A program made the position numbers and the translations under genes. A stretch of 64,000 bases of DNA, taken from NCBI RefSeq assembly GCF_027533645.1, contig NZ_JAQAGY010000002.1, positions 124,001 through 188,000 on the forward strand, given 5' to 3'. The notes under the pieces were generated by a model, which saw only the letters and a list, made by a program, of their open reading frames with translations, was not told where the DNA came from and ran no database searches. Below, piece after piece: positions 17,968 to 26,370 of this stretch (its first letter is position 1; each line of letters starts with the position of its first letter). This DNA comes from Paenibacillus caseinilyticus (GTDB taxonomy: Bacteria > Bacillota > Bacilli > Paenibacillales > NBRC-103111).

Positions 17968-18582
17968 ATGAAAACAGCCGCAAGGCCCGAGTGGCCGGCA
18001 GTGTGCTTGGCTGCCATATCTGCAGCTCTGCTTCTCGTACCGGGATGCAGCTTGAAAGGAACCGGGGCGCCGTCCCCTGCTGCCCAGCAGCTCTCTGGGG
18101 AGATCCGACTGCTGGAGGACCTGCCCCAACCCCGTACGCTGACCGCCGATGCTTCGCTGAGCCGCCAAGAAGCCGAGGCGATGGTGCAGGCTGCGCAGCG
18201 CTTCTACGGCTTCTGGGATACGGGCCGAGAAGATCTCCTCCCTCAGACCGTCGTGCCGCACTTCATCGATCACACGCTGCCCAAGGGCCGGCCCCAAGGC
18301 CCGGAAGGCCTGGCCTTTGCTTCCCGGGGCTTCCGGCAAGCCGTTCCTGACCTGCACTGCATAATCGAAGAGCTGACGGTTGCCGGGGACAGAGTGACAG
18401 CCCGTCTCTCCTTCACCGGCACCCATACGGGAGAGTTCGCCGGAGCGAAGGCGACGGGCAAGCCGATCCGGTTCATGGCCATCGACATGCTGCGCATCAA
18501 GGAAGGGAAGCTTGTAGAGGATTGGCACCTGGAAGACAATCTGACATTCATGCAGCAGATCGGAGCGATCCCCGAAAGTTGA
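17968..18582 (+). CDS. SnoaL-like (ester cyclase fold) lipoprotein
   Basis: A 204-residue protein. The N-terminus is a lipoprotein-type signal with a hydrophobic core ending in VPGC (C27), although Pro at -2 is unusual. The mature part is a SnoaL/NTF2-like alpha+beta barrel: FYGFWDTGREDLLPQTV, the active-site-like pattern FIDHTLPKGRPQGPEG, and FMAIDMLRIKEGKLVEDWHLED near the end. SnoaL-like proteins include polyketide cyclases and many small-molecule isomerases, so the function is open. ATG 17968 follows GGAGGTG. It probably forms an operon with the SDR gene 60 bases downstream. Confidence 0.8.
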   Translation: MKTAARPEWPAVCLAAISAALLLVPGCSLKGTGAPSPAAQQLSGEIRLLEDLPQPRTLTADASLSRQEAEAMVQAAQRFYGFWDTGREDLLPQTVVPHFIDHTLPKGRPQGPEGLAFASRGFRQAVPDLHCIIEELTVAGDRVTARLSFTGTHTGEFAGAKATGKPIRFMAIDMLRIKEGKLVEDWHLEDNLTFMQQIGAIPES

Positions 18583-18642
18583 CCATGTCAACCCCGAGGA
18601 GCAACAAATCGTACTGCATCCCAACTGAAGGAGAGAAAAACC

Positions 18643-19355
18643 ATGATCCAAGGCCAGAAGACCGTCATTATCGGGGGAAGCTCCGGCATCGGCTTGGCTG
18701 CCGCCAAACAAGTGATCGCCCACGGGGGAGAAGTCGTCATCGCCGGGCGCTCCGAGGAGAAGCTGCACAGGGCGGCAGAGCAGCTCGGTCCGGGGGCTGC
18801 CGCCTTCCGGCTGGATGTGACACAAGAGCAGCAGGTTCAGTCGTTCTTCGACCGACTCGGCCCGTTCGATCATCTGGTGGTCAGCGCTGCACAGACTTGG
18901 GGCGGGCTGCTCCTCCGGATGGATACGGCGGAAGCCCGGCAGCTTGTGGAGAATAAATTCTGGGGCCCTTACTACGCAGTCAAATACGGAGCGCCGCTTA
19001 TGCCGCCGCATGGATCCATTACGCTGTTCTCCGGGGTTGCGGCATACAAACCGATGGCGGGCTCCTCCATCTTGGGCGCGGCGAACGCAGCCGTCTCGAA
19101 TCTGGCCCGGACCCTGGCTCTAGAGCTGGCTCCGATCCGGGTGAACGCCGTGTCGCCGGGGATTATCGATACGCCGGCCCGAAGCGACATGCCGGAAGAG
19201 GCGCGCGCCCAGCTCTACGCTTCGGTAGGAACCAACTGCCTGTAAAACGGGTGGGCCGGGCGGAAGAAGCGGCCGAGAGCGTGCTCTATCTGCTCCGGAA
19301 CCGGTTCGTGACTGGAACGGTGCTTCATGTGGATGGCGGACACATGCTGGTCTAA
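18643..19355 (+). pseudogene. SDR family oxidoreductase, frameshifted near the C-terminus
   Basis: A short-chain dehydrogenase-like gene. The first frame (18643-19245, 200 residues) holds the Rossmann motif GGSSGIG and NAVSPGIIDTPARS. It then stops, while a shifted frame continues with LPVKRVGRAEEAAESVLYLL and ends in DGGHMLV at 19355, exactly the missing SDR C-terminus. One base is lost at about 19222-19228 relative to an intact gene. The usual catalytic YxxxK reads LGAAN, so Tyr and Lys are replaced by Leu and Asn, as in a known non-canonical SDR subgroup. It may be a real lesion or a sequencing error. Confidence 0.8.
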
Positions 19356-19512
19356 TCGGCCGGGAACGCAGAAGTAACCGCTGCTTTGAAGAAACTCCCG
19401 CCGCCTTCTCCTATACAGCTGTCAACAACGCAATCCAAAAGAAACGGCGGCCTCCGGAATCTGCTATCCTTAGAAGCATGAACACCACACATAGCCGGAA
19501 GGATGATGAAAG

Positions 19513-19923
19513 ATGGCAAAGCACAACACATATTTTATCTCGGAGGACGCCAGGGCTCAGGCGGAATTCTATGCGGGGGCGCTTGGCGGGGAGATCCAGT
19601 CCGTGATGACGTACGGCCAGATGCCGGAAGCGAAGGAAGAGATGAAGGACAAGGTGATCCACCTGAGTCTGGTGGCTGCCGGAGTGACGTTCTACTTCTC
19701 CGATTCGGTATTCGGGCCGCTGAGCCACGGCAATGCCATTAACCAATGTCTGGAGTTCGAATCGGAAGGAGAGGCGCACGCCGCATTCGGGAAGCTGTCG
19801 GAGGGCGGGCAGGTGCAGCAGCCGCTCGAGCCTGCGTTCTGGGGGGCGCTGTTCGGCCAGCTCCAGGACAAGTTCGGCGTGCAGTGGATGGTCACGACCG
19901 CTTCGCAAGCCGGCCCGGCCTGA
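19513..19923 (+). CDS. VOC family protein (PhnB/YjdN-like)
   Basis: A 136-residue vicinal-oxygen-chelate protein of the PhnB type, with two beta-alpha-beta-beta-beta modules: NTYFISEDARAQAEFYAGALGG, then INQCLEFESEGEAHAAFGKLSEGG and FGVQWMV at the end. Family members are glyoxalase/bleomycin-resistance relatives of mostly unknown substrate. Start 19513 follows GGATGATGAAAG. It is followed by a strong terminator at 20025. Confidence 0.85.
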   Translation: MAKHNTYFISEDARAQAEFYAGALGGEIQSVMTYGQMPEAKEEMKDKVIHLSLVAAGVTFYFSDSVFGPLSHGNAINQCLEFESEGEAHAAFGKLSEGGQVQQPLEPAFWGALFGQLQDKFGVQWMVTTASQAGPA

Positions 19924-20421
19924 AGGGCCGGGGCGTAAGCCCCCGGGATATGGCAGAAGGCAGGATAGAAGAGGCGGGAGCCCGAGGCCGTTGAGGCGGC
20001 GGATACATGACTCAGGTAAGGGGAAAACGAGGTCACCGGATGAGGGTTCCGGCGGACCTCGTTTTTTTGGTGTGTCTTCGTAAAGTCCCCCAAGCTCGGG
20101 GCCTATCCTAGGGGATCGGGAAGCAAGCTGCAGGGCAAGGCATTCGACCGGCCCGGGCAGAGATACCCGTCCCATGCTCACCAGAGTGCTAGTCAACAGG
20201 TTACACAAGTGTTAGTTTCTTCCAGAAGTTACAACTATACTAAAAGGGTATCAAGCATCCTTAGAGGCTGGGCAGCCAAGGGAGGCGGTATCGGGAGAAT
20301 ATCCGGAATACGGCTGGAATAGCCGAAAGGAACGGCCCAAGCGGCGCCATTCCCGCTCGCGAAGAGCGGACGCCATAACGGCTGTAGTCGACTCGAATCC
20401 ATAGGGAATGCGAAAGGATGA
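19924..20421 (+). other. Intergenic region with terminator and GH6 leader
   Basis: The left part holds the terminator at 20025-20068. A TATACT -10-like box lies at 20236-20241 without a clear -35. The stretch 20250-20420 is rich in small inverted repeats (GGCTGGGCAGCC, and GGCTGGAATAGCC) and could be a structured 5' leader of the GH6 mRNA. I could not match it to a known riboswitch. Confidence 0.35.
20025..20068 (+). terminator. Terminator of the VOC gene
   Basis: AACGAGGTC...CCGGA pairs with TCCGG...GACCTCGTT, followed by seven T. Confidence 0.85.
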
Positions 20422-22869
20422 GTGAATGATTTGAGGAAGAAAAAGGTATGGTCCACAATCTCCTCGGTTCTGGCGTCTGCCGTGCTGCTGAGCGGCCTCT
20501 TGCCGGCAGGAGCGAATACGTCTTATGCGGCGGCTGCGCATGTCGACAACCCTTTCGCGGGTGCGACATCGTATGTCAACCCCGACTACGCGGCGGAGAT
20601 CGACACCTCGATCGCGAAGACGGGGGACGCGGCGCTGAAGGCGAAGATGGAGACGATCAAATCGTATCCGACGGCCGTATGGCTCGACCGGATCGCAGCG
20701 ATCGGCGGCGGAGAGGCGAACGGCGGACGCCGTGGCCTCGAAGGGCATCTCGATGCGGTGCTGGCGCAGAAGCAGGGCAGCGCGCCGATCACGGCTACGT
20801 TCGTTATCTACGACCTGCCGGGACGCGACTGCCACGCGCTCGCTTCGAACGGCGAGCTGCCGCTGACCCAGGAGGGGCTGCAGCGGTACAAGACGGAGTA
20901 TATCGACGCGATTGCAGCGATCTTCGCCAAGCCGAAGTATCAGGATATCCGGATCGTCACGGTCATCGAACCCGACGGCCTGCCGAATCTCGTGACGAAC
21001 CTCAGCGATCCCAAATGCGCGGCGGCGAACTCCAGCGGCCTCTACATCGCCGGGTTCCAGTATGCGCTGAACAAGCTGCATGCGATCCCGAACGTATACA
21101 ACTACCTCGATATCGGCCACTCGGGCTGGCTCGGCTGGGACGATAACCGCCGGGGAGCCGTGACGCTCTACACCAATGCGGTGAAAGGCACAACCGCCGG
21201 CCTCGCCAGCGTGGACGGTCTCATCACGAACACGGCGAACACTACGCCGCTCGAGGAACCTTACCTGACGAATCCGAACCTGACGCTGAACGGTCAGCCG
21301 ATCCGCTCGTCGGAGTATTACGAGTGGAATCCGAACTTCGACGAATCGGACTTCACGGCGGCGCTCTACTCCGACTTCACCGCGGCCGGCTGGCCCGCGA
21401 CGCTCGGCTTCTTGGTCGATACGGGCCGCAACGGCTGGGGCGGAGTGAACCGTCCGGGAGGAGCAAGCGGTTCGGACATCAACACGTACGTGAATTCCGG
21501 GCGAATCGACCGCCGGGCGCACCGAGGTCTCTGGTGCAACAACAGCGGTGCAGGCATCGGCCTGCCGCCGCAGTCAGCACCGGCCGCCTATGCGGCAGCT
21601 CACATTGACGCGCTGGTCTGGGTCAAACCGCCGGGCGAATCCGACGGGGCGAGCAAGTTCATCCCGAACGACGAAGGCAAGCTGGCGGATCCGAACTGCG
21701 ATCCGACCTTTACGAACGCGGACGGCGTATTGACGGGCTCTCTGCCGGACTCCCCTCTGGCAGGCCACTGGTTCCATGACCAGTTCGTGATGCTGGTGAA
21801 CAATGCCTTCCCGGCGATCCCGGCTTCGGGCGGCAACGGAGGCAATCCTACAGCACCGGCCGCACCGGCAGGCGTAACGGCGGCAGCAGGCAATGCCCAG
21901 GTCAAGCTGACGTGGAACGCTTCCGCCGGAGCAGCGAGCTACACGGTGAAGCGGGCTACGGTTAGCGGCGGGCCGTACACGACAGTGGCCTCCGGCCTCA
22001 CGTCCACGAGCTACACGAACACAGGCCTGACGAACGGCACGGCTTACTACTACGTGGTCAGCGCAGTGAACAGCGCAGGGGAAAGCGCGAACTCGGCGCA
22101 GGTGAGCGCTGTTCCAAGCGCAGGCGTGACGGTACCGGCTGCGCCAACCGGCCTCACCGCGCAAGCAGGCGATGCCCAGGTCAAGCTGACGTGGAACGCC
22201 TCTGCGGGAGCAGTGAGCTACACGGTGAAGCGGGCGGCGGTCAGCGGCGGGCCGTACACGACGGTGGCTGCAGGTCTCACGTCCACGAGCTACACGAACA
22301 CAGGTCTGACGAACGGTACGACCTACTACTACGTCGTCAGCGCAGTGAACAGCGCAGGGCAAAGCGCGAACTCCGCGCAGGCGGCAGCGACCCCGCAGGG
22401 GACCGTCACTCCGCCGGTCGGCAGCCTCACGCTCCAGTACCGCGCAGGGAACACGAATCCGGCCGATAATGCGATCTCGCCTCATTTTAATATCAAGAAC
22501 AACGGCACTACGGCGGTCAACCTGAGCGACCTCAAAATCCGCTACTACTTCACGAAAGACGGCAGCGCGGGTCTTGACTCTTGGGTCGACTGGGCGCAGG
22601 TGGGCGGCGCGAACGTGAAGCGGACGTTCGGCAGCGCAACAGGCACAGGGACGGATACGTATGTAGAGCTGAGCTTCGCGGCGGCGGCGGGGACGATCCC
22701 GGCCGGCGGCCAGAGCGGCGATATCCAGCTGCGGATCTCGAAGAGCGACTGGTCGAATTTCAATGAAGCGGGCGATTACTCGTTCGACCCGTCGAAGACG
22801 GCGTATGCGGGTTGGGACAAAGTGACTTTGTATCAAGGCGGCACGCTGGTCTGGGGAATCGAGCCGTAG
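20422..22869 (+). CDS. Secreted GH6 cellobiohydrolase with FN3-FN3-CBM3
   Basis: An 815-residue cellulase. Signal peptide about 1-36. The GH6 domain covers about 40-440: YDLPGRDCHALASNGE (residues 130-145) is the first family signature with the general-acid region around RDC, and VTVIEPDGLPNL (about 178-189) the second. Two near-identical FN3 modules follow (about 478-565 and 571-655), then a family 3 carbohydrate-binding module (667-815) that anchors the enzyme to crystalline cellulose. Loop content suggests an exo-acting enzyme, but endo-activity cannot be excluded. GTG 20422 has a short-spaced AAAGGA ribosome binding site; TTG 20431 is an alternative. Confidence 0.9.
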   Translation: MNDLRKKKVWSTISSVLASAVLLSGLLPAGANTSYAAAAHVDNPFAGATSYVNPDYAAEIDTSIAKTGDAALKAKMETIKSYPTAVWLDRIAAIGGGEANGGRRGLEGHLDAVLAQKQGSAPITATFVIYDLPGRDCHALASNGELPLTQEGLQRYKTEYIDAIAAIFAKPKYQDIRIVTVIEPDGLPNLVTNLSDPKCAAANSSGLYIAGFQYALNKLHAIPNVYNYLDIGHSGWLGWDDNRRGAVTLYTNAVKGTTAGLASVDGLITNTANTTPLEEPYLTNPNLTLNGQPIRSSEYYEWNPNFDESDFTAALYSDFTAAGWPATLGFLVDTGRNGWGGVNRPGGASGSDINTYVNSGRIDRRAHRGLWCNNSGAGIGLPPQSAPAAYAAAHIDALVWVKPPGESDGASKFIPNDEGKLADPNCDPTFTNADGVLTGSLPDSPLAGHWFHDQFVMLVNNAFPAIPASGGNGGNPTAPAAPAGVTAAAGNAQVKLTWNASAGAASYTVKRATVSGGPYTTVASGLTSTSYTNTGLTNGTAYYYVVSAVNSAGESANSAQVSAVPSAGVTVPAAPTGLTAQAGDAQVKLTWNASAGAVSYTVKRAAVSGGPYTTVAAGLTSTSYTNTGLTNGTTYYYVVSAVNSAGQSANSAQAAATPQGTVTPPVGSLTLQYRAGNTNPADNAISPHFNIKNNGTTAVNLSDLKIRYYFTKDGSAGLDSWVDWAQVGGANVKRTFGSATGTGTDTYVELSFAAAAGTIPAGGQSGDIQLRISKSDWSNFNEAGDYSFDPSKTAYAGWDKVTLYQGGTLVWGIEP
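21889..22104 (+). repeat. FN3-coding direct repeat, copy 1
   Basis: A 216-base unit encoding one FN3 module. It is nearly identical to 22168-22383, with a 279-base period. Long identical blocks such as GTCAAGCTGACGTGGAACGC suggest recent duplication or gene conversion. Confidence 0.85.
22168..22383 (+). repeat. FN3-coding direct repeat, copy 2
   Basis: Second copy of the 216-base unit at 21889. Differences are mostly silent. Confidence 0.85.
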
Positions 22870-22997
22870 GCGGCCTGCTGTACCATAGCGTGTGAAGAGA
22901 GGGGATCCGGCCTGCGGGGCGGGTTCCCTTCTTTATGCCCGCCGGCTGCACATTAAGGATAGACTTGCATCGTAGCGATAAGGGAGGATGAACGGTT

Positions 22998-24737
22998 ATG
23001 AAACGAATTCGCGCTTGGGGCGCCTCGCTGGGAACGGCGGCTGCGGTGCTTGGCCTCCTGCTGCCCTTCGGCTCCGGGGGGCAGGGATATGCGGCTCCGT
23101 CTGTACCTTACGGACAGCTTCGGGTACAGGGAGCAGAGCTATTGAGCGATACGGGCCAGCCTGTGCAGCTGAGGGGCATGAGCTCCCACGGTATGCATTG
23201 GTATGGAGATCTCGTCAACAAGATGAGCCTGCGGTGGCTGAAGGAAGACTGGGGCTCCAATCTGTTCCGGGTGGCGATGTATACGGCCGAGAAGGGGTAC
23301 ATCACCGATCCGTCCGTGAAGGAGAAGGTGAAGGAAGCGGTGCAGGAGGCGATCGACCTCGGTCTCTACGTGATCATCGACTGGCACATCCTTGTTGACG
23401 GCGATCCGAACACCTACAAGACGCAGGCCAAAGCCTTCTTCCAGGAGATGGCTTCCTTGTACGGGCAGTATCCGAATGTAATCTACGAGCTGTGCAATGA
23501 GCCTAACGGCGATGTGACTTGGGGAGGCCACATCAAACCGTACGCGCAGGAGCTGACCCAGGCGATCCGGGCGATCGACCCGGACAACATCATCATTGTC
23601 GGCACGCCGAACTGGAGCCAGGATGTGAACCAGGCGGCGGATAACCCGCTGCCTTACGGCAACATCATGTATGCCGCCCACTTCTACGCGGGCACGCACG
23701 GCCAGTGGCTGCGCGACCGGATCGACTACGCGCGGAGCAAGGGCGCTGCCGTATTCGTCACGGAGTGGGGGACCAGCGACGCGTCGGGCGACGGCGGCCC
23801 GTTCCTCAGCCAGAGCCAGCAGTGGATCGACTTCATGGCTGCCCGGCGCATCTCCTGGGCGAACTGGTCGCTCGCCGACAAGGAAGAGACGTCGGCTGCG
23901 CTGCTGCCGGGGGCGAATCCGGCAGGGGGCTGGCCCGCTTCGCAGCTCACCGCTTCCGGCCAGTTCGTCCGGGCGAAGCTCCGGGAGGGCCTCGTGAGCG
24001 TACCGGCCGCCCCGTCCGGCCTGAAGGCAGCGGCCGGCAGCGGGCAGGTGGCCTTGAGCTGGAACGCCGTAACCGGCGCTTCCGGTTACACAGTGAAGCG
24101 TGCGACGGTCAGCGGCGGGCCGTACTCGGCGGTAGGGACGGTAACGGGAACCGGGTATATCGATACGGGGCTCGCGAACGCAGCGACTTATTATTATGTC
24201 GTGAGCGCCTCGAACACGGCGGGCTCGGGGCCGGATTCGGCGCCGGTGAGCGCCCAGCCAGCGGCATCGCCGGGCGGAGGGGGCGGCGGCACGGGAACGC
24301 TATCCGTCCAGTACCGGGCCGCCGACACGAACGCATCGGATAACGGGATCAAGCCCCATTTCAATATCCGCAATACCGGCTCCGCGCCCGTCGACCTCAA
24401 AGGGCTTAAGCTCCGCTATTACTTCACGAAGGATGGGAGCGCGTCCCTGAACTTCAACGTGGACTGGGCGCAGATCGGCAGCAGTCAGGTTCAAGGGGCG
24501 TTCGGCAGCGCCTCGGCGGCCGGGGCGGACACGTACCTGGAAGTGAGCTTCACGGGCGGCAGCATCCCGGCCGGCGGCCAGACGGGGGATATCCAGATTC
24601 GTATCAACAAGGGCGACTGGTCGAGCTTCAATGAAGCGGGCGATTATTCATACGACCCGTCGAAGACTTCGTATGCGGACTGGAACCAAGTGACCCTATA
24701 CCGCGACGGAACACGGGTCTGGGGTACGGAGCCTTAA
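22998..24737 (+). CDS. Secreted GH5 endoglucanase with FN3-CBM3
   Basis: A 579-residue cellulase. Signal peptide about 1-32. The GH5 domain (about 36-325, subfamily 2-like) carries [18 protein letters not shown], the acid/base Glu in YELCNEPNG (about E168) and the nucleophile Glu in VFVTEWGTS (about E255). One FN3 module (336-420), a short PGGGGGG linker and a CBM3 (433-579) close the protein. The order of accessory modules and their sequence closely match the GH6 enzyme 128 bases upstream, so the pair probably acts jointly on cellulose. The ATG at 22998 follows AGGGAGGATGAACGG. Confidence 0.92.
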   Translation: MKRIRAWGASLGTAAAVLGLLLPFGSGGQGYAAPSVPYGQLRVQGAELLSDTGQPVQLRGMSSHGMHWYGDLVNKMSLRWLKEDWGSNLFRVAMYTAEKGYITDPSVKEKVKEAVQEAIDLGLYVIIDWHILVDGDPNTYKTQAKAFFQEMASLYGQYPNVIYELCNEPNGDVTWGGHIKPYAQELTQAIRAIDPDNIIIVGTPNWSQDVNQAADNPLPYGNIMYAAHFYAGTHGQWLRDRIDYARSKGAAVFVTEWGTSDASGDGGPFLSQSQQWIDFMAARRISWANWSLADKEETSAALLPGANPAGGWPASQLTASGQFVRAKLREGLVSVPAAPSGLKAAAGSGQVALSWNAVTGASGYTVKRATVSGGPYSAVGTVTGTGYIDTGLANAATYYYVVSASNTAGSGPDSAPVSAQPAASPGGGGGGTGTLSVQYRAADTNASDNGIKPHFNIRNTGSAPVDLKGLKLRYYFTKDGSASLNFNVDWAQIGSSQVQGAFGSASAAGADTYLEVSFTGGSIPAGGQTGDIQIRINKGDWSSFNEAGDYSYDPSKTSYADWNQVTLYRDGTRVWGTEP

Positions 24738-24847
24738 GGGGAAGGACGGTACGTCGGCATCCAATCGGGACGGTCCGCAGCGCACTTGAAATACTAGAAT
24801 TGATATCTCACCAGAGCTCGATCTTGTCATCTTGTATTTCATATAAA

Positions 24848-24886
24848 CGCATCGTCATTAAAGGACGGCGAAGCCGTTTATCTCGG
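24848..24886 (+). repeat. 39-base dispersed repeat, copy 2
   Basis: Matches 3349-3387 at 35 of 39 positions on the same strand. Here it precedes a terminator by about 50 bases, whereas copy 1 follows one. Confidence 0.6.
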
Positions 24887-24936
24887 CGGGCTCTCCGCCG
24901 CCTTCCTCTTCCGATTCGTGTCACGGCTTGAGCCAG

Positions 24937-24965
24937 ACACCGGTCTCTCAGGCCGGTGTTTTTTG
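24937..24965 (+). terminator. Intrinsic terminator upstream of the LacI gene
   Basis: ACACCGG / CCGGTGT stem followed by six T. It could end the cellulase transcript, 200 bases after its stop, or a short leader starting near the 39-base repeat. Confidence 0.75.
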
Positions 24966-25179
24966 GGCATTGGCGAAGGTGTAACCCGCCAGGCCCGTTC
25001 ACCGTCCGGAATTTCTCCAGCCGGTGGCATCATCCTCCCATACGGATTAGCGGGCGGAGCACCTCCGGATAGGGCGGGGACAGCCTGTCAGGGCAGTGCG
25101 TTTTTGCGGCTCCGCGCTAAGGATTTCCTCTATTTATCGCCTAAAATATGGTATGCTATAAGGGTAAGGAGGGATGGAG

Positions 25180-26193
25180 ATGAAAGCGACCATCTATGAT
25201 GTGGCTAGAGAAGCAGGCGTCTCCATTGCGACGGTCTCCAATGCCATCCGGGGGAAAGGGAAGATCAGTCCCCAGAAGCGCGAAGAGATCCTGGAGATTG
25301 CGAGGCAGCTGCAGTACCAGCCCAGCATGATCGCATCCGCATTGACAGGCAAGAAAACATATACGCTTGGACTGCTCGTCCCCGATATATCGAATCCGTT
25401 CTTCGGCGAGATTGCAAGGGCCGTGGAAGAGCGGGGGCGCCAGCTTGGGTACAGCGTGATTATTTGCTCAACGGACAATAAGGACGAGCGGCTCGAACGG
25501 TATTTGAGCCTCCTGCAGCAGAAGAGTGTCGACGGCATTATCATCGGAACGGGGATCACGGATGCTTCGCTCCTCGAAGGGCTCTCGAAGCGAATGGTCC
25601 CGACCGTTCTCGTGGCAAGAGACCTGCCCTCCGCCGATGTGCACAAGGTGATCATCGACGATTACGGGGGCGGCGCGATGGCCGCCCGCCACCTGCTGGA
25701 GCTCGGGCACCGGCGGCTCGCGGTGATCTCCGAGAAGCATAACCGGGAGCGGGTCCGGGGCTTCTGCGAGACGGTGCGGGAGTCCGGGCAGGCCCTCTCC
25801 GACTGCTTCATCCGGATCTGCGGGGACGACAACCAGATTGAGGACGGCAGGAGAGCCGCCGACGAGCTGATGGGCCTGCCGGAGAGGCCCACGGCGCTGT
25901 TCTGCTGCAACGATCTCTCCGCGACCGGCGCGCTTCGCTCCGTCAAGACGAGAGGGCTCGCCGTGCCGGGGGATATCTCGATTGTCAGCTTCGACAATAC
26001 GATCCTATCGGAAGTATGCGATCCGCCCCTGACGGCGATCGCCCAGCCGATGGAAGATATGGGGAGGCTGGTCGTCGATGCCCTGCTGCAGGAGCTTGGG
26101 GCGGGTGCCGAGAGGCAGCGGATTGTTCTCCATCCGGAACTGATCGTCCGCGGGTCGACGTCCGTGTGCTGCGAGGCGCAGAGACATGTATAA
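25180..26193 (+). CDS. LacI family transcriptional regulator
   Basis: A 337-residue regulator. Residues 1-50 are the LacI HTH with hinge (TIYDVAREAGVSIATVSNAIRGKGKIS), followed by a periplasmic-binding-like sensor domain (about 60-330) with typical GLLVPDISNPFF and PTALFCCNDLSATGALR blocks. The effector is probably a sugar or oligosaccharide. Two in-frame ATGs exist; 25180 is preferred because AAGGAGG ends 7 bases upstream, while 25174 abuts it. It lies between the cellulases and a signalling protein. Control of the neighbouring hydrolase genes is plausible but not shown. Confidence 0.9.
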   Translation: MKATIYDVAREAGVSIATVSNAIRGKGKISPQKREEILEIARQLQYQPSMIASALTGKKTYTLGLLVPDISNPFFGEIARAVEERGRQLGYSVIICSTDNKDERLERYLSLLQQKSVDGIIIGTGITDASLLEGLSKRMVPTVLVARDLPSADVHKVIIDDYGGGAMAARHLLELGHRRLAVISEKHNRERVRGFCETVRESGQALSDCFIRICGDDNQIEDGRRAADELMGLPERPTALFCCNDLSATGALRSVKTRGLAVPGDISIVSFDNTILSEVCDPPLTAIAQPMEDMGRLVVDALLQELGAGAERQRIVLHPELIVRGSTSVCCEAQRHV

Positions 26194-26370
26194 ACTTGGC
26201 AGGGGGAGCCAACCTATAGGAACGATGAGCCGGGGGCTTCGCCGTTTCGTGCCGGGCAACGGGCGTGTAACGCTGTCTGCTGACCCGGTGGCGATACGGC
26301 GAAGCGGAGCGGATACGCGGCTGGGCAGTTGCCGGCAGCCAGCCTTAGCGGAGGAGGGAGGAGGACGGGT

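Larger units (their letters stand above)
24738..25179 (+). other. Intergenic region with repeat and terminator
   Basis: Holds the second copy of the 39-base repeat and a terminator at 24937. The rest shows no convincing gene; the one forward reading frame (24918-25199) runs through the terminator. Confidence 0.5.
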
